Assembly (NCBI RefSeq): GCF_900104475.1
Contig: NZ_FNJR01000001.1
Coordinates: 173,629-237,628, forward strand
Length of the DNA stretch: 64,000 nt
Direction of reading: 5' to 3'
DNA from: Actinopolyspora xinjiangensis
GTDB taxonomy: Bacteria; Actinomycetota; Actinomycetes; Mycobacteriales; Pseudonocardiaceae
Position 1 is the first letter of the stretch; every line of letters starts with the position of its first letter. The position numbers were made by a program, and so were the translations under genes. Positions 45,151 to 53,850 of the stretch are shown here, in pieces. The notes beneath the pieces are model-generated. The model worked only from the letters and a program-made list of their open reading frames with translations. It searched no databases and was not told the origin of the DNA.

Positions 45151-45510
45151 TTACAGACCGGCGGTGGTGTCTCGGGTGGTGCGGTCGAGTCCGTCGAGGG
45201 CGCGGGCCACACCCTGCAGCCCGGCGGTCATGCCGATGCAGTCACGGACGAGCTTGTGGAAGGCCTCGAAGGTCTCCGCATAGGCGGCGCGCTGCTGGTT
45301 GGTGAGACCGTTGTCGGGATCTTCGGCGCGGTCGCGGGCGCGGCGGCGCAGCACGTCGGCCATGTCCTGCAGAGCGAGCGTCATCTGCATGGAGCGGTCA
45401 AAGGCGCGGGCCGCCTCGTAGGGGTTGCTCACGGTGCGGGAGGCGTGGCGCAACTCGTGGGCGGTCTCAACGAGATGGTCGAGGGCGGTCGGCAGTGCGT
45501 CTTGAGGCAT
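45151..45510 (-). CDS. Hypothetical helical AICE protein
   Basis: 119 residues, mainly amphipathic helices (LDHLVETAHELRHASRTV, MADVLRRRARDRAED). No known domain. Lies between tra and ssb. ATG 45510 gives MPQDALPTALD; an upstream frame extends but looks non-coding. Confidence 0.6.
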   Translation of the reverse strand: MPQDALPTALDHLVETAHELRHASRTVSNPYEAARAFDRSMQMTLALQDMADVLRRRARDRAEDPDNGLTNQQRAAYAETFEAFHKLVRDCIGMTAGLQGVARALDGLDRTTRDTTAGL

Positions 45511-45700
45511 GGCGTGGTCCTTCCCGTTCTCCATTTGATTACTCTCTGTGTGTGCACTGGGGTGTGCAGTGTCGCCACCGCGTCGGGTGTGCATGATCAA
45601 CTAGGGTTTTCGCGCGCGTGCGCGCGCTCGCGCGTAGGGCCGGGCTGGCGGGGTGTGTGGCTGTGCGGGCTGTGTACACAGCCACGCCCCCGGCGGGTGG
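45511..45700. other. Gap holding an alternating CG tract
   Basis: 45611-45634 is an almost perfect alternating C/G tract (CGCGCGCGTGCGCGCGC), able to form Z-DNA or a cruciform. It lies just past the tra stop; a clt transfer locus is often near tra in AICEs, but no sequence proof exists. Confidence 0.45.
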
Positions 45701-47767
45701 TTACGCGGCGTGTTGCTCGTCGTCGGGGTGCGGGTGGTAGCTGCCGGTCTCCTCGGCGGGGGTGATCAGTCCCTCGTCGGCCAGGCGGGCCAGTTCGCGG
45801 GAGGCCCAGGAGCGGTCGCGGCCGTGTAGCTCGGTGGGCACGTCTTTGGGGCCGAACACGGTGGTTTGTCGACCGATCCAGTCGTGCAGGTTGGCCCGTG
45901 CCTGGGCCAGGCTCGGCCGGGGCTGTGGGAGTGCGGTGGTGTTGGTTTCGGGGGGTAGTTCGGCGTCGGGGTCGACCTCCAGGTCGGGTTCGTGGGGTTC
46001 GGGCAGTGCGAGGACGTTCTCGTCGGGGTCGTCCTCGTCGTGGTCTTCGAGCTGGTCGAGTTGGTCGAGGTCGTCTTCGACCGTGGTGTCGTGGTTGGTG
46101 GGCTCGGTGCTGCGGCCGGTGGTGTGTAGGGGCACGACGGTTCCTCCGTCCTGCTGGGTCGTGCTGTGCTGGTTGGAGTCGTGGTCGTGGCGTGGGCTCC
46201 TCGGTAGGCCGAGCGTTGCGGCGGTGGCCGCTTCCAACTCCGCGGCTTGCGGGGCGTGCTCGACGATGGCGGCGGTCAGGTCCGCATCGTGGTGGGTGTA
46301 GGTGCGTGCCGGGGTGGCGAACAGCTCCTCGTCGATGCCCGGGCCTTCCAGGTACAGGCAGCCCGGGCGGCGGTTCTGCCACTGTTCGGGCCGCGCCCCG
46401 GCGTCGATCGTGGTGTCGGACAGGGAGAACCCGGCGTCCTCGCCCGTTTTGACGCCGAAGCACAGCGCCGCGCCAAGTTGGGAGCGCACGTCGGTGCTCA
46501 TCTGCCGGTAGCTGGACTTCTGTTGCGAGAGCACCAGCGAGATCCCGGCCGAGCGGGCTTCCTGGGCGATGGTGTCGAACTGGTCGACGTCTTTGAGCAG
46601 CTTGGAGGCTTCCTCGACCCACACCACGATGTAGGGCATGCCGTGCTGGTCGTAGGCGGCCGGTTCCCACTGGTCCATGCCCCACTGGCCCAGCTGGGAG
46701 GCCCGGTCGGTGATCGCCTGGGGCAGTTTTTTGAGCAGTTTCTTGCACCGCCCCGTCTCGGTGAGCAGGTGCGCTGTCGAGTCCTGCAGGAAACTGACGG
46801 TCTGATCACCCTTGGACGGGTCCAGCACGATCAGCACCACGTCGCGGCGGGTGAGGATCTCGGTGGCGGCGAGCTTGAACCCGCCAGACTTGCCGGAGCC
46901 GTTCATCCCGTTGACCTGCACATGCGTCGCGTTGCGCGGGACCGAAGGGTCACCGGGCAGCCACAGCCGCACCACCTCGGCGTTCTCGTAGACGCCCAGC
47001 TGGAGCGGCTCCAGAATCGACCCGCCCGAGGCCGAGGGGCCCGGCCATGCCTGGGGGTCTTTGAGTACGTCCTCGGCCACCACCGTCAACTGGGCCTTCG
47101 ACGCGTCGGTGGGGTCTTCGGTGACGCGCACCGCGCCTTTGCGCAGCCCCAGCATCGCCGCGATCTTGTCCGAGGCCTTCTGCACATCGGCCACCTCGAC
47201 CTCCCCGGCGGGAAGCCGCAACGGGCCGGTGACCTTGTTCGGCTGCACCTCCAGCTTGCCGGTCTTGACGCCGGAGAGTTTGACCTTGTCGAACAGATCC
47301 GAGGTGGCCGATCCCCCGGATTCGGAGTCGCCACCGCGTTTGAGGGTCTTGTGGATGCTCCAGGCCACCGCGACACCACCGCCGCCGAAAGCCCACAGCT
47401 CCAACAACGGGCTCTGCCACGGCCCGGCGATGGTGGCCGCCGTGGTCCAGGCGGCTGTGACCCCGACGGTGGCGGTGGCGAACTGGCGCACCACCGCCGC
47501 CCGAGCCCTGGCGCAGTAGTAGGTCACCCCCGTCAGCCCGGCACCCAGCAGCGTCAGCCCCGAACTGGCCCAGGGCATCACCTCCGCCGAGGCGAACCAC
47601 AGGTGCGCCCCAGCAGAGACCGGCCACACCGCCAACCCGCCGACCCACTCGGGCGCGTAGGGAGCCAAACGGGAGGCCCAGTGGCCCTTCGGCTTCTGAT
47701 ACCCGAACTCCGAGAGGGTGCCGCCGGTGACCGCGAGGTCACCGCCACGCTTACGCTGACTGGCCAT
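45701..47767 (-). CDS. tra: FtsK/SpoIIIE-type conjugative translocase
   Basis: 688 residues. Four hydrophobic N-terminal segments (up to about residue 130), then the motor domain with Walker A VNGMNGSGKSG and Walker B PYIVVWVEEASKLL, and a C-terminal acidic linker ending in a winged helix (SWASRELARLADEGLIT). AICEs use one such hexameric pump to move double-stranded DNA between mycelia. ATG 47767 (MASQRKRGG) is preferred to the one three codons upstream. Confidence 0.92.
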   Translation of the reverse strand: MASQRKRGGDLAVTGGTLSEFGYQKPKGHWASRLAPYAPEWVGGLAVWPVSAGAHLWFASAEVMPWASSGLTLLGAGLTGVTYYCARARAAVVRQFATATVGVTAAWTTAATIAGPWQSPLLELWAFGGGGVAVAWSIHKTLKRGGDSESGGSATSDLFDKVKLSGVKTGKLEVQPNKVTGPLRLPAGEVEVADVQKASDKIAAMLGLRKGAVRVTEDPTDASKAQLTVVAEDVLKDPQAWPGPSASGGSILEPLQLGVYENAEVVRLWLPGDPSVPRNATHVQVNGMNGSGKSGGFKLAATEILTRRDVVLIVLDPSKGDQTVSFLQDSTAHLLTETGRCKKLLKKLPQAITDRASQLGQWGMDQWEPAAYDQHGMPYIVVWVEEASKLLKDVDQFDTIAQEARSAGISLVLSQQKSSYRQMSTDVRSQLGAALCFGVKTGEDAGFSLSDTTIDAGARPEQWQNRRPGCLYLEGPGIDEELFATPARTYTHHDADLTAAIVEHAPQAAELEAATAATLGLPRSPRHDHDSNQHSTTQQDGGTVVPLHTTGRSTEPTNHDTTVEDDLDQLDQLEDHDEDDPDENVLALPEPHEPDLEVDPDAELPPETNTTALPQPRPSLAQARANLHDWIGRQTTVFGPKDVPTELHGRDRSWASRELARLADEGLITPAEETGSYHPHPDDEQHAA

Positions 47768-47817
47768 TGTTCGCACACTCCTTTCCCGATGGCCTCGCGG
47801 TCACCGCGATCACTGGC

Positions 47818-48174
47818 TTACTGGTCGGTGACGTCGAACTGACGGCGTGGCCGCGACCTGGCGTTCGCCTCGGCCAAATAGTGCTTGCGGAAGGACTGAT
47901 ACGTCCGCGCCAACGAGGCCGAGGCCACCTCGACCGCCTCGGCCGACTGCCGCAGATGCTTGGCCACGATCCGAGCCCGCACCTTCGAGTCCTGCCCGAA
48001 CAGCTGAGGATTGGCGCTTTGCACGTCACGCAGCACCATCTCCAGCTCCTCCGCCGAGACGTGCAACTCGTGATACAGCGGCCGAATCAACTTGCGCCCG
48101 TTCTCGCAGTACTCCCGAACCGCCCGCGGCGAAAAGAACTCCGGCTCACCCAAGCTGAAACCCTGCTCTGCCAT
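47818..48174 (-). CDS. Small transfer-region protein
   Basis: 118 residues, helical (KLIRPLYHELHVSAEELEMV, SAEAVEVASASLARTYQSF). It sits just upstream of tra on the same strand, where Streptomyces elements often have small tra or spd genes. I do not recognise the family for certain. Confidence 0.6.
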   Translation of the reverse strand: MAEQGFSLGEPEFFSPRAVREYCENGRKLIRPLYHELHVSAEELEMVLRDVQSANPQLFGQDSKVRARIVAKHLRQSAEAVEVASASLARTYQSFRKHYLAEANARSRPRRQFDVTDQ

Positions 48175-48266
48175 GACAAACCCGCCTTTCTCGAAAACAC
48201 CAGGGACTTACCGACCAGACAGCCCGGACGGCTGCCGAATCTGGGAATCCGCCGTAGCGGAGTGGG

Positions 48267-49388
48267 TTACGCGGCTACCTCGCTCGGCCCGTCGCCGTGG
48301 TTGCGGCGTAGTGCTCGTAGCACTCGTTGGGCGGTGGTGGCGCGGACTCCGAGGTGCTGTTGCACCCGGCGTCGGGTCGGGTTCGGTTCCAGTTCGCCGG
48401 ACGCGATGGCCCGGCGAATCTCGGCCAGGTACTCGCTGGTTCCCGACTGGCTCTCACTGCCGTTGTGTGAGCGTGTTTTCGCTGTTCCCGCCGGTTCCGT
48501 CGCCCCCGGCAGACCGTGGGCCGCAGTGGACAACCAGTCGGTGATCTCGGCGGCCAACTGCTCCCCGGTGCCGGGTTCTTCGGTCTGGTGGGAACCACGC
48601 GGAACCAACCCCGGAACCACCGCCGGACGCAGCCGGCGGCCCCACCGGGACAGGGTGACCACACCGGGGGCGTACCGCAGTCGCACCGAACCGTCGGTGG
48701 CCAGTTCGCCGATGGCGTGCCGCACCGCGGCCCGTTCCATGCGCACCGCCCGCCGGTGGGCGATCCGCTGGGTGCGGGCGTGGTCCTTGTCCGCCCGGCT
48801 GCGGCGGGTGCGCATCGGTGCGGCCGTAATCAACTGGTGCGCCACGACACCGCCGACCGCGACCAGCGCCATGACCACTCCGACGAGCACGCCGGAGACG
48901 TCGAGGCCGTGCAGGAAGTTCAACGTCGCGTTGACCGCGGCGAACGTCCACACCCCGACGTGCAGCCACCCCACCGGGCGTCCCTGACGGCGGGCCAGGT
49001 GCACCGCGAACGCGAACGCCCACATCGCGCCCTCGGAAAACAGCGGCAACACCCCGCCGAGCGGGCCGTAGATCTCGACGCCGTAAGCGGCCATCGCCGA
49101 CCACGCCAGCAGCCCCGGCACCACCACGATCAGGCTCATCAACAGCTCGATCTGATGCGAGCCCACCCAGCGGGCCATCGTGGCCAGCTGCTGCCGACGC
49201 TCCGCCCGGCGCCACCGCACCCGCTCGGCCCGTTCGGCCCGCTGGGCCCGCCGACGCTCGTCCACGGCTTCGGCCGCCGCACGCTGCGTCTCGGCCCTGA
49301 CCGCCTCGGCATCCGCCCGAGCCCGTTCCGCCTCAGCCTTGGCCGCCGTCCGCGCCGCACGCGGATCCCGATACGACATCTGCGTCAC
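48267..49388 (-). CDS. DUF2637/SpdB-like membrane protein
   Basis: 373 residues. A charged coiled-coil start (about 1-65, Ala/Arg/Glu) leads to four membrane helices (ELLMSLIVVVPGLLAWSAMA onward), and a C-terminal HTH-like part (RRVQQHLGVRATTAQRVLRAL). This is the SpdB/DUF2637 type of actinomycete plasmids, thought to help spread of the element inside mycelium. GTG start overlapping the next gene is usual here. Confidence 0.75.
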   Translation of the reverse strand: MTQMSYRDPRAARTAAKAEAERARADAEAVRAETQRAAAEAVDERRRAQRAERAERVRWRRAERRQQLATMARWVGSHQIELLMSLIVVVPGLLAWSAMAAYGVEIYGPLGGVLPLFSEGAMWAFAFAVHLARRQGRPVGWLHVGVWTFAAVNATLNFLHGLDVSGVLVGVVMALVAVGGVVAHQLITAAPMRTRRSRADKDHARTQRIAHRRAVRMERAAVRHAIGELATDGSVRLRYAPGVVTLSRWGRRLRPAVVPGLVPRGSHQTEEPGTGEQLAAEITDWLSTAAHGLPGATEPAGTAKTRSHNGSESQSGTSEYLAEIRRAIASGELEPNPTRRRVQQHLGVRATTAQRVLRALRRNHGDGPSEVAA

Positions 49389-49654
49389 TGCTGCTCACCT
49401 CCCGAACCAGCAAGACTGATCACCTGTTCGGCCCGCTGCCGGGCCTCGACCGCCGCCTGACGACTCCGCTCCGCCTCACGAGCGGCCAACTCGGATCCCG
49501 CAGCGGCTTCGACGTCGTAGTCGGCCGCGATCAGCTCCAACACGCGGGCCTTGTCCCGCAGCCACCCGGCCCGCTCGGCCGCCGCAGCGAACGGGCGCGG
49601 CATCCTTCCCAGCAGATCCACCAAGGCTCGGCTCGCCATCGACATCGCGCTCAC
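49385..49654 (-). CDS. Hypothetical Spd-region protein
   Basis: 89 residues: a hydrophobic-amphipathic N-terminus (ALVDLLGRMPRPFAAAAERA) then an Ala/Glu/Arg coiled coil. It overlaps neighbours at both ends by 4 bp, so it is part of a tightly coupled operon. Unknown function. Confidence 0.6.
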   Translation of the reverse strand: MSAMSMASRALVDLLGRMPRPFAAAAERAGWLRDKARVLELIAADYDVEAAAGSELAAREAERSRQAAVEARQRAEQVISLAGSGGEQQ

Positions 49655-49938
49655 CTCCGGCCCTTCCGGCTCGGCCCGGCATCGGCCTCGGCCTGGGTAC
49701 GCACATCGACCGTTCCCCGGCCCAGCGAACGCAGCTCACCCACGGTGTGCAGCCACCACAGCCGCACCACCCCAGCAGTCCACACACCACACACCGCGGC
49801 GATCCCGAGAAACCACCGCGACTCGACACCGAGAACCATCCACGCCAGCCCGGTGATCAGCACCGGCAGAAACAGCAACTTCACCAGTCGCCACGCCACC
49901 CGGAACGGAAACGTCGCGATCCGCACCGCCGTCGCCAT
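49651..49938 (-). CDS. Small two-helix membrane protein (Spd region)
   Basis: 95 residues with two membrane segments (LLFLPVLITGLAWMVLGV, FLGIAAVCGVWTAGVVRLWW) and a basic tail. Overlaps both neighbours. Probably belongs to the spread (Spd) set. Confidence 0.65.
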   Translation of the reverse strand: MATAVRIATFPFRVAWRLVKLLFLPVLITGLAWMVLGVESRWFLGIAAVCGVWTAGVVRLWWLHTVGELRSLGRGTVDVRTQAEADAGPSRKGRR

Positions 49939-50324
49939 CAGCGACCACCTCCCTCAGCGGCGTTGGCCCGCTCCACCCAAGCCATCGCCCACGACTCGAG
50001 CTCGGCCTCCGCACTGCCCCAACCGATGCCCGGATCATCCAGAAACTCCCTGGCCGCCCGCGTGGCCGTGGCCATGTCCACCAGCCGCATCGGCAACTGG
50101 CGCTTGCCCTCCACCCGCATCACCAGCCAGCGATCCAGCCGCAGCGACAACGCCCGCCCCGACTCGTCCACCTCGATATCCGGGGTGACCACCACCGAGC
50201 CCTGCACCTGATGCAGCGGACGCGGAACCTGAAACACCGCACCGCCCACCTCGAACGACGTCATCAACCCCAGCGCCCCCGCAGGGGTGTGCACCATCGG
50301 CATCAACGCGACCTCAGCCTTCAT
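49938..50324 (-). CDS. Hypothetical AICE protein
   Basis: 128 residues, no membrane helix, beta-rich (FEVGGAVFQVPRPLHQVQGS, VVVTPDIEVDESGRALSL). Coupled to its neighbours by overlapping starts and stops. No family recognised. Confidence 0.6.
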   Translation of the reverse strand: MKAEVALMPMVHTPAGALGLMTSFEVGGAVFQVPRPLHQVQGSVVVTPDIEVDESGRALSLRLDRWLVMRVEGKRQLPMRLVDMATATRAAREFLDDPGIGWGSAEAELESWAMAWVERANAAEGGGR

Positions 50325-50608
50325 GCCGCCTCACCCCCAACGAAGCCCTCACCAGAGCCAGCGGCCCGGCCACGCACCAGCCGCAGCACAGCCCCCGACG
50401 ACGTCCGCCGCACCGGCAGCCCCTCGCCTGCGGCCTCGACCGCCTCCAGAGCACCCACACGCAGCTCCTCGGCGATCAGACGGTCGTAAAACCGCCGCAC
50501 ACGAAGCAGATCCCACTCAGGCAACGGAGCCTCGACCGCAGCGAGCTCTTCGGCGGTCGGCTCCAGGTCATCCGATATTCGGTCCGGTTGTTCTGGGAAA
50601 ATGTTCAT
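50321..50608 (-). CDS. DUF6284-like first gene of the transfer operon
   Basis: 95 residues. The N-terminus EPTAEELAAVEAPLPEWDLL resembles DUF6284 proteins of actinomycete elements. ATG 50608 has GAGGAG upstream. It is the first gene of the overlapping series running to tra, and the operator at 50685-50713 lies in front of it. Confidence 0.6.
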   Translation of the reverse strand: MNIFPEQPDRISDDLEPTAEELAAVEAPLPEWDLLRVRRFYDRLIAEELRVGALEAVEAAGEGLPVRRTSSGAVLRLVRGRAAGSGEGFVGGEAA

Positions 50609-50684
50609 CGGGTCGGCTCCTCTCGTCTGGCCCGATTCCGGTTCCCCGCAGTGGCGGCTGTGGGGAACCTCGCCTTGTTTCTGA

Positions 50685-50713
50685 ACAGGTACCCAACCTG
50701 TTAAGTACAGGTA
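50685..50713. promoter_or_regulatory. Three-half-site operator of the transfer operon
   Basis: AACAGGT-N5-ACCTGTT (50685-50703) overlaps ACCTGT-N5-ACAGGT (50697-50713): three half-sites alternating in direction. It lies between the transfer operon and the divergent XRE gene. Likely target of the XRE-TPR or the GntR regulator of the element. Confidence 0.6.
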
Positions 50714-50900
50714 TGGCACATGTCTTCTTGCTCTGTCAACCCTCCGGCTTGAACCGACTCATCGCGTCGACGTCTCCGAGATTGGCCGCTCGGACGGCTC
50801 ATCAACACGGGACGAGAGGGGGACCGAAGGGGACGGACCTGCTTGCTTGGCCGGTCCTCCCCTGTGCAGAGTGAGAGCGAACAGGCACCTGGAGGGATTC

Positions 50901-52028
50901 ATGGAAGCCACGCCACTGCTGCGTGTGCGACAGGAGCTCGGTCTCACGAAACAGCAGGCCATACGCAAGCTGAAGCGTTCAGCCGAAGAGCTGGGGCAAC
51001 CGCTGTTCGTCACCGACGAAAGCATCAATCGTCAGATGCGCTACTGGGAACAGGGTTCACGGATCGTTCCGGAGCAGTACCACGCACCGTTCTGCGCAGC
51101 TTACGGCCGCTCTCCTGCCGAGCTCGGTTTTACACCGATCGACTCTCAGGAATTCGACGAAACGTCGAGCGATCTGAACGAACGTCTTCAGTTCACGGAG
51201 GTCGATTCGTCCCTGGTAGAGCTCTTCGAGAACCAGACACAGAACTTTCGACTGCTCGACCGCAGGTTGGGAGCAGAACGTCTCTTCGAACAGACCAGTA
51301 GTCACGTTCAGCAAATAGAGGAAATGCTGAAGTACGCCGTCCCCGGAGACGCTCGGGAGATGCTGGCCGCCGCCCTCGCGGAAGCTTCCGCACTCTCCGG
51401 TTGGCAAGCTCTGGACATGCGTAACGCACGAGATGCTTGGCAGATGCATGAAATCGCGAAAACCGGAGCACGAGAGTCGGAAAACCCTTCCATTCTCGCG
51501 CACGTGACAGCGCAGCAGGGCTACGTTCTGCTGGACGCGGAACGTCCATCCGAAGCGCTCACGCTCGTACAGCGAGCCCGCTCGAAAGACCAGGACAAAA
51601 TCCACCCTCGGATGCGTAGCTGGCTCGCTGCGGCCGAAGGGGAAATGCGCGCAGCCGCTGGCGACGTCAGCGGCACTTACAAGGCACTCGACGAAGCCGA
51701 CCGGCTCCTGCCGAATGAGCCAGGAGACAGTGATCCTGAACTTCCGTTCCTCGCGCTGAACAGTACGCACCTGGCCCGCTGGCGTGGCCACTGCTTGGCG
51801 CGTCTGGGAGCGGCCGAAGCGGTCAATGATCTGAACTCCGCCCTATCAGGGCTCGCTGGTGGAGACTTTCGACGTGCGGAGGCTGGGGCGCGAGTGGACC
51901 TCGCGATGGCTCTCAAAGCACGGGGCGAGGAAGAGGAAGCACGAAAGCACGCGAAACGCGCTGACGAACTGGCCGGAAACACCGGATCTGCTCGCCAGCG
52001 CGCACGCATCCAAAAACTTCAGAACTAA
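50901..52028 (+). CDS. XRE-type regulator with TPR domain
   Basis: 375 residues. An N-terminal HTH-like part (LLRVRQELGLTKQQAIRKL) and helical TPR-like repeats from about 120 (AREMLAAALAEASALSGWQA, EALTLVQRARSK, ALDEADRLLP). This architecture is common in actinomycete elements and is often ligand-responsive. ATG 50901 has GGAGG 5 bp upstream. Divergent to the transfer operon; possibly its activator, in the place of pSAM2 Pra. Confidence 0.7.
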   Translation: MEATPLLRVRQELGLTKQQAIRKLKRSAEELGQPLFVTDESINRQMRYWEQGSRIVPEQYHAPFCAAYGRSPAELGFTPIDSQEFDETSSDLNERLQFTEVDSSLVELFENQTQNFRLLDRRLGAERLFEQTSSHVQQIEEMLKYAVPGDAREMLAAALAEASALSGWQALDMRNARDAWQMHEIAKTGARESENPSILAHVTAQQGYVLLDAERPSEALTLVQRARSKDQDKIHPRMRSWLAAAEGEMRAAAGDVSGTYKALDEADRLLPNEPGDSDPELPFLALNSTHLARWRGHCLARLGAAEAVNDLNSALSGLAGGDFRRAEAGARVDLAMALKARGEEEEARKHAKRADELAGNTGSARQRARIQKLQN

Positions 52029-52582
52029 TAACCACCTGAGCTGAACGCCAGGTAGTGCAGCACCGCAACCAGCGTTCCGGAATTGACGATCTGGCCGGAT
52101 GACACCAGGTTCCGCAGCTCGCTGACCGGAACCCAGTGGAACTTTCCCTCGTCCAGTTCCGAAACGTCGCCGACCGTCTCGATGTCACGGCCGAGGTACA
52201 CGTGATGCGGATTGGTGACGGTGCCGATCATCGGCTCGAACGTCACGAGGTGCTCGACCGAGCGGGCGCGGTAACCGGTCTCCTCCTCCAGTTCACGCGC
52301 TGCTGTCTCGGCCGCGGGTTCGTCCTCGTTGAGCAGCCCACCGGGCAGCTCGTAGTTCCACACGTTCGACACGAAACGATGACGGTAGGAGAGCAGGACG
52401 TGGCTCTCGTCCTCGTTCAGCACGAGGATCATCGCCGCCGGTGGGAGCCACACCTTGTGGTGCTCGAACCGTTCCCCGGAAGGCACCGTGATGTCGGCCA
52501 GCCCGAGGCGGACCCACTCGCTCTCGTAGATCGTCCGTTCACCGTGCACAAGCCACTCGCCGCTCTTGTTCGGCTGCTCCAT
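52025..52582 (-). CDS. Nudix hydrolase, Pif-like
   Basis: 185 residues. Nudix box GGLLNEDEPAAETAARELEE followed by ETGY, with all Glu ligands. ADP-ribose pyrophosphatase-like overall. In pSAM2 the Nudix protein Pif, encoded by the regulatory block, prevents transfer between cells that both carry the element. The same place beside a GntR gene supports that role here. Converges with the XRE gene, overlapping by 4 bp. Confidence 0.75.
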   Translation of the reverse strand: MEQPNKSGEWLVHGERTIYESEWVRLGLADITVPSGERFEHHKVWLPPAAMILVLNEDESHVLLSYRHRFVSNVWNYELPGGLLNEDEPAAETAARELEEETGYRARSVEHLVTFEPMIGTVTNPHHVYLGRDIETVGDVSELDEGKFHWVPVSELRNLVSSGQIVNSGTLVAVLHYLAFSSGGY

Positions 52583-52621
52583 CTCGGGCTGTTCCCACCG
52601 ATCTGCCGCTGTGCGGTCGTC

Positions 52622-53074
52622 TCACTCGTCCGGCTGGGCCACGAAGGCACCAGCCCCGTGCCGAATCACGATCGTGCCCTCGTCCGCCAGCAAGCGATAA
52701 GCTCGACGGACCGTATTCCGCGAAACGCCGTGCTGTTTGGCCAACCGTGCCTCACCGGGAAGCGGCATCTCAGACCGAAACTCCCCGGCCGCTATCCGCT
52801 CCCGGAACTCAGCGGCCAACCGCTCGTACGCGGTCGTGGCATCACCCGGAGATGCGGGCTCCCCTACGACTCGGCGACCATGACCGGGCAGCACCTCGAC
52901 AAGCCCGGACTCTTCGAGTACATCGAGCGCGGAGCGAACCGTGTTCCGAGCCACCGAGTGCTCGCCTGCCAGACTCGACTCCGACGGCAGCAGGGTGCCA
53001 GGAGCGTAGTGCCCTGCCTTGATCTGCCGCTCCAGCTCAGAAGCGATCACACGGTACGTTCCACGGTCAGCCAC
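52622..53074 (-). CDS. KorSA-like regulator with two GntR helices
   Basis: 150 residues made of two tandem GntR winged helices: LLPSESSLAGEHSVARNTVR and PLPGEARLAKQHGVSRNTVR. No effector domain follows. KorSA of pSAM2 is a GntR repressor of replication and transfer genes; the adjacent Nudix gene matches its partner Pif. The doubled domain could bind paired sites as a monomer. Confidence 0.8.
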   Translation of the reverse strand: MADRGTYRVIASELERQIKAGHYAPGTLLPSESSLAGEHSVARNTVRSALDVLEESGLVEVLPGHGRRVVGEPASPGDATTAYERLAAEFRERIAAGEFRSEMPLPGEARLAKQHGVSRNTVRRAYRLLADEGTIVIRHGAGAFVAQPDE

Positions 53075-53123
53075 GCTCGCCCCTTACTGCGGCCCCTATG
53101 CTTCCGCGACAGGAATTTCCTTC

Positions 53124-53139
53124 CATGCATGCATGCATG
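53124..53139. promoter_or_regulatory. CATG x4 palindrome upstream of the GntR gene
   Basis: Four CATG units in a row, a 16-bp perfect palindrome, 50 bp before the GntR start. Likely its autoregulatory operator. Confidence 0.55.
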
Positions 53140-53237
53140 ACAACCAGTATTGCGCACATATGCCAAGAGCGTGCTTACGGAGGAACCAAGCCATCTAGCA
53201 GCGTCGTCTTGCCCCTTCGTGTATTGTCAATGCCTCC

Positions 53238-53278
53238 AAAACGTGCAGAAGGCTTTCCAAAACTCCTGCTCGCAGAGG
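53238..53278 (+). promoter_or_regulatory. CRISPR leader-proximal element, array 2
   Basis: AAAACGTGCA (53238-53247), 31 bp, then the first repeat; GCAGAGG abuts it. Identical in both blocks and spacing to the leader of array 1 at 2614. Confidence 0.75.
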
Positions 53279-53490
53279 GTGCTCTCCACGCTCGTGGAGG
53301 TGGTCCGCTGCTGACGAGCATCATCGACGAGACCGGGGAGTGCTCTCCATGCTCGTGGAGGTGGTCCGCTGAAATCCGTGACGATGGGGCACACGCATCG
53401 GTGCTCTCCACGCTCGTGGAGGTGGTCCGTCGATGTGCCCACCAGGGATCGCCCAGTGCCCGTGCTCTCCGCACCCGTGGAGATGGTCCG
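53279..53490 (+). CRISPR. CRISPR mini-array 2 carried by the AICE
   Basis: Four 29-nt repeats at 53279-53307, 53340-53368, 53401-53429 and 53462-53490, with three spacers of exactly 32 nt. Repeats read GTGCTCTCCACGC to GTGGAGGTGGTCCG; the last one has three or four changes, marking the trailer end. Type I-E-like. The array lies inside the element, 188 bp from attR. No cas gene exists in the window. Spacer targets are unknown. Confidence 0.92.
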
Positions 53491-53678
53491 CTACCGCCCA
53501 ATGGTTCTCTGATGAGCTCCCGAGGGGAGTCCTATCTTCCGTAGTGCGTACGACGCTTCGAGTCACCTACGTCAAACACACCCGTGCGGACAATGCGTGG
53601 ACACAGCACTTCTGCTCGCTCTCCGGAATGGCAGTTTCTCCAGCACAACAGGCATTCGATTCAAGACAGCGAAGCCCG

Positions 53679-53723
53679 CTCCTAAAGCGGGTGTCGCAGG
53701 TTCGAATCCTGCCGAGGGCGCCC
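53679..53723. other. attR core
   Basis: 45-bp copy of the tRNA-Arg 3' region, identical to 38589-38633. It lacks the 5' half of the tRNA, so it is not a gene. Confidence 0.9.
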
Positions 53724-53850
53724 CTCACCAGCCCCGGAAAAGGCCCTGTGAGCTGCACGGACAGCCCACAGAGCTATTTCACGGTTACCTGGTTGTACCC
53801 AACTCAGCTCAGGTTTCTACGACGCTCCACGTACAGTGTGCGTACACGGC

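Larger units (their letters stand above)
38589..53723. mobile_element. AICE integrated in tRNA-Arg(CCT)
   Basis: Bounded by 45-bp identical cores, 38589-38633 (attL) and 53679-53723 (attR). Unit length is about 15.1 kb. It contains int/xis next to attL, a primase-polymerase replication module, SSB, an FtsK/SpoIIIE Tra protein, Spd-like genes and a pSAM2-like regulatory block. This is the standard AICE gene set. All core genes look intact, so it may be functional. A CRISPR mini-array lies just inside attR. Confidence 0.93.

Noticed and set aside
53679-53720. A second tRNA-Arg gene
   Set aside because: Only the 3' half is present; there is no 5' acceptor or D arm. It is the attR core.
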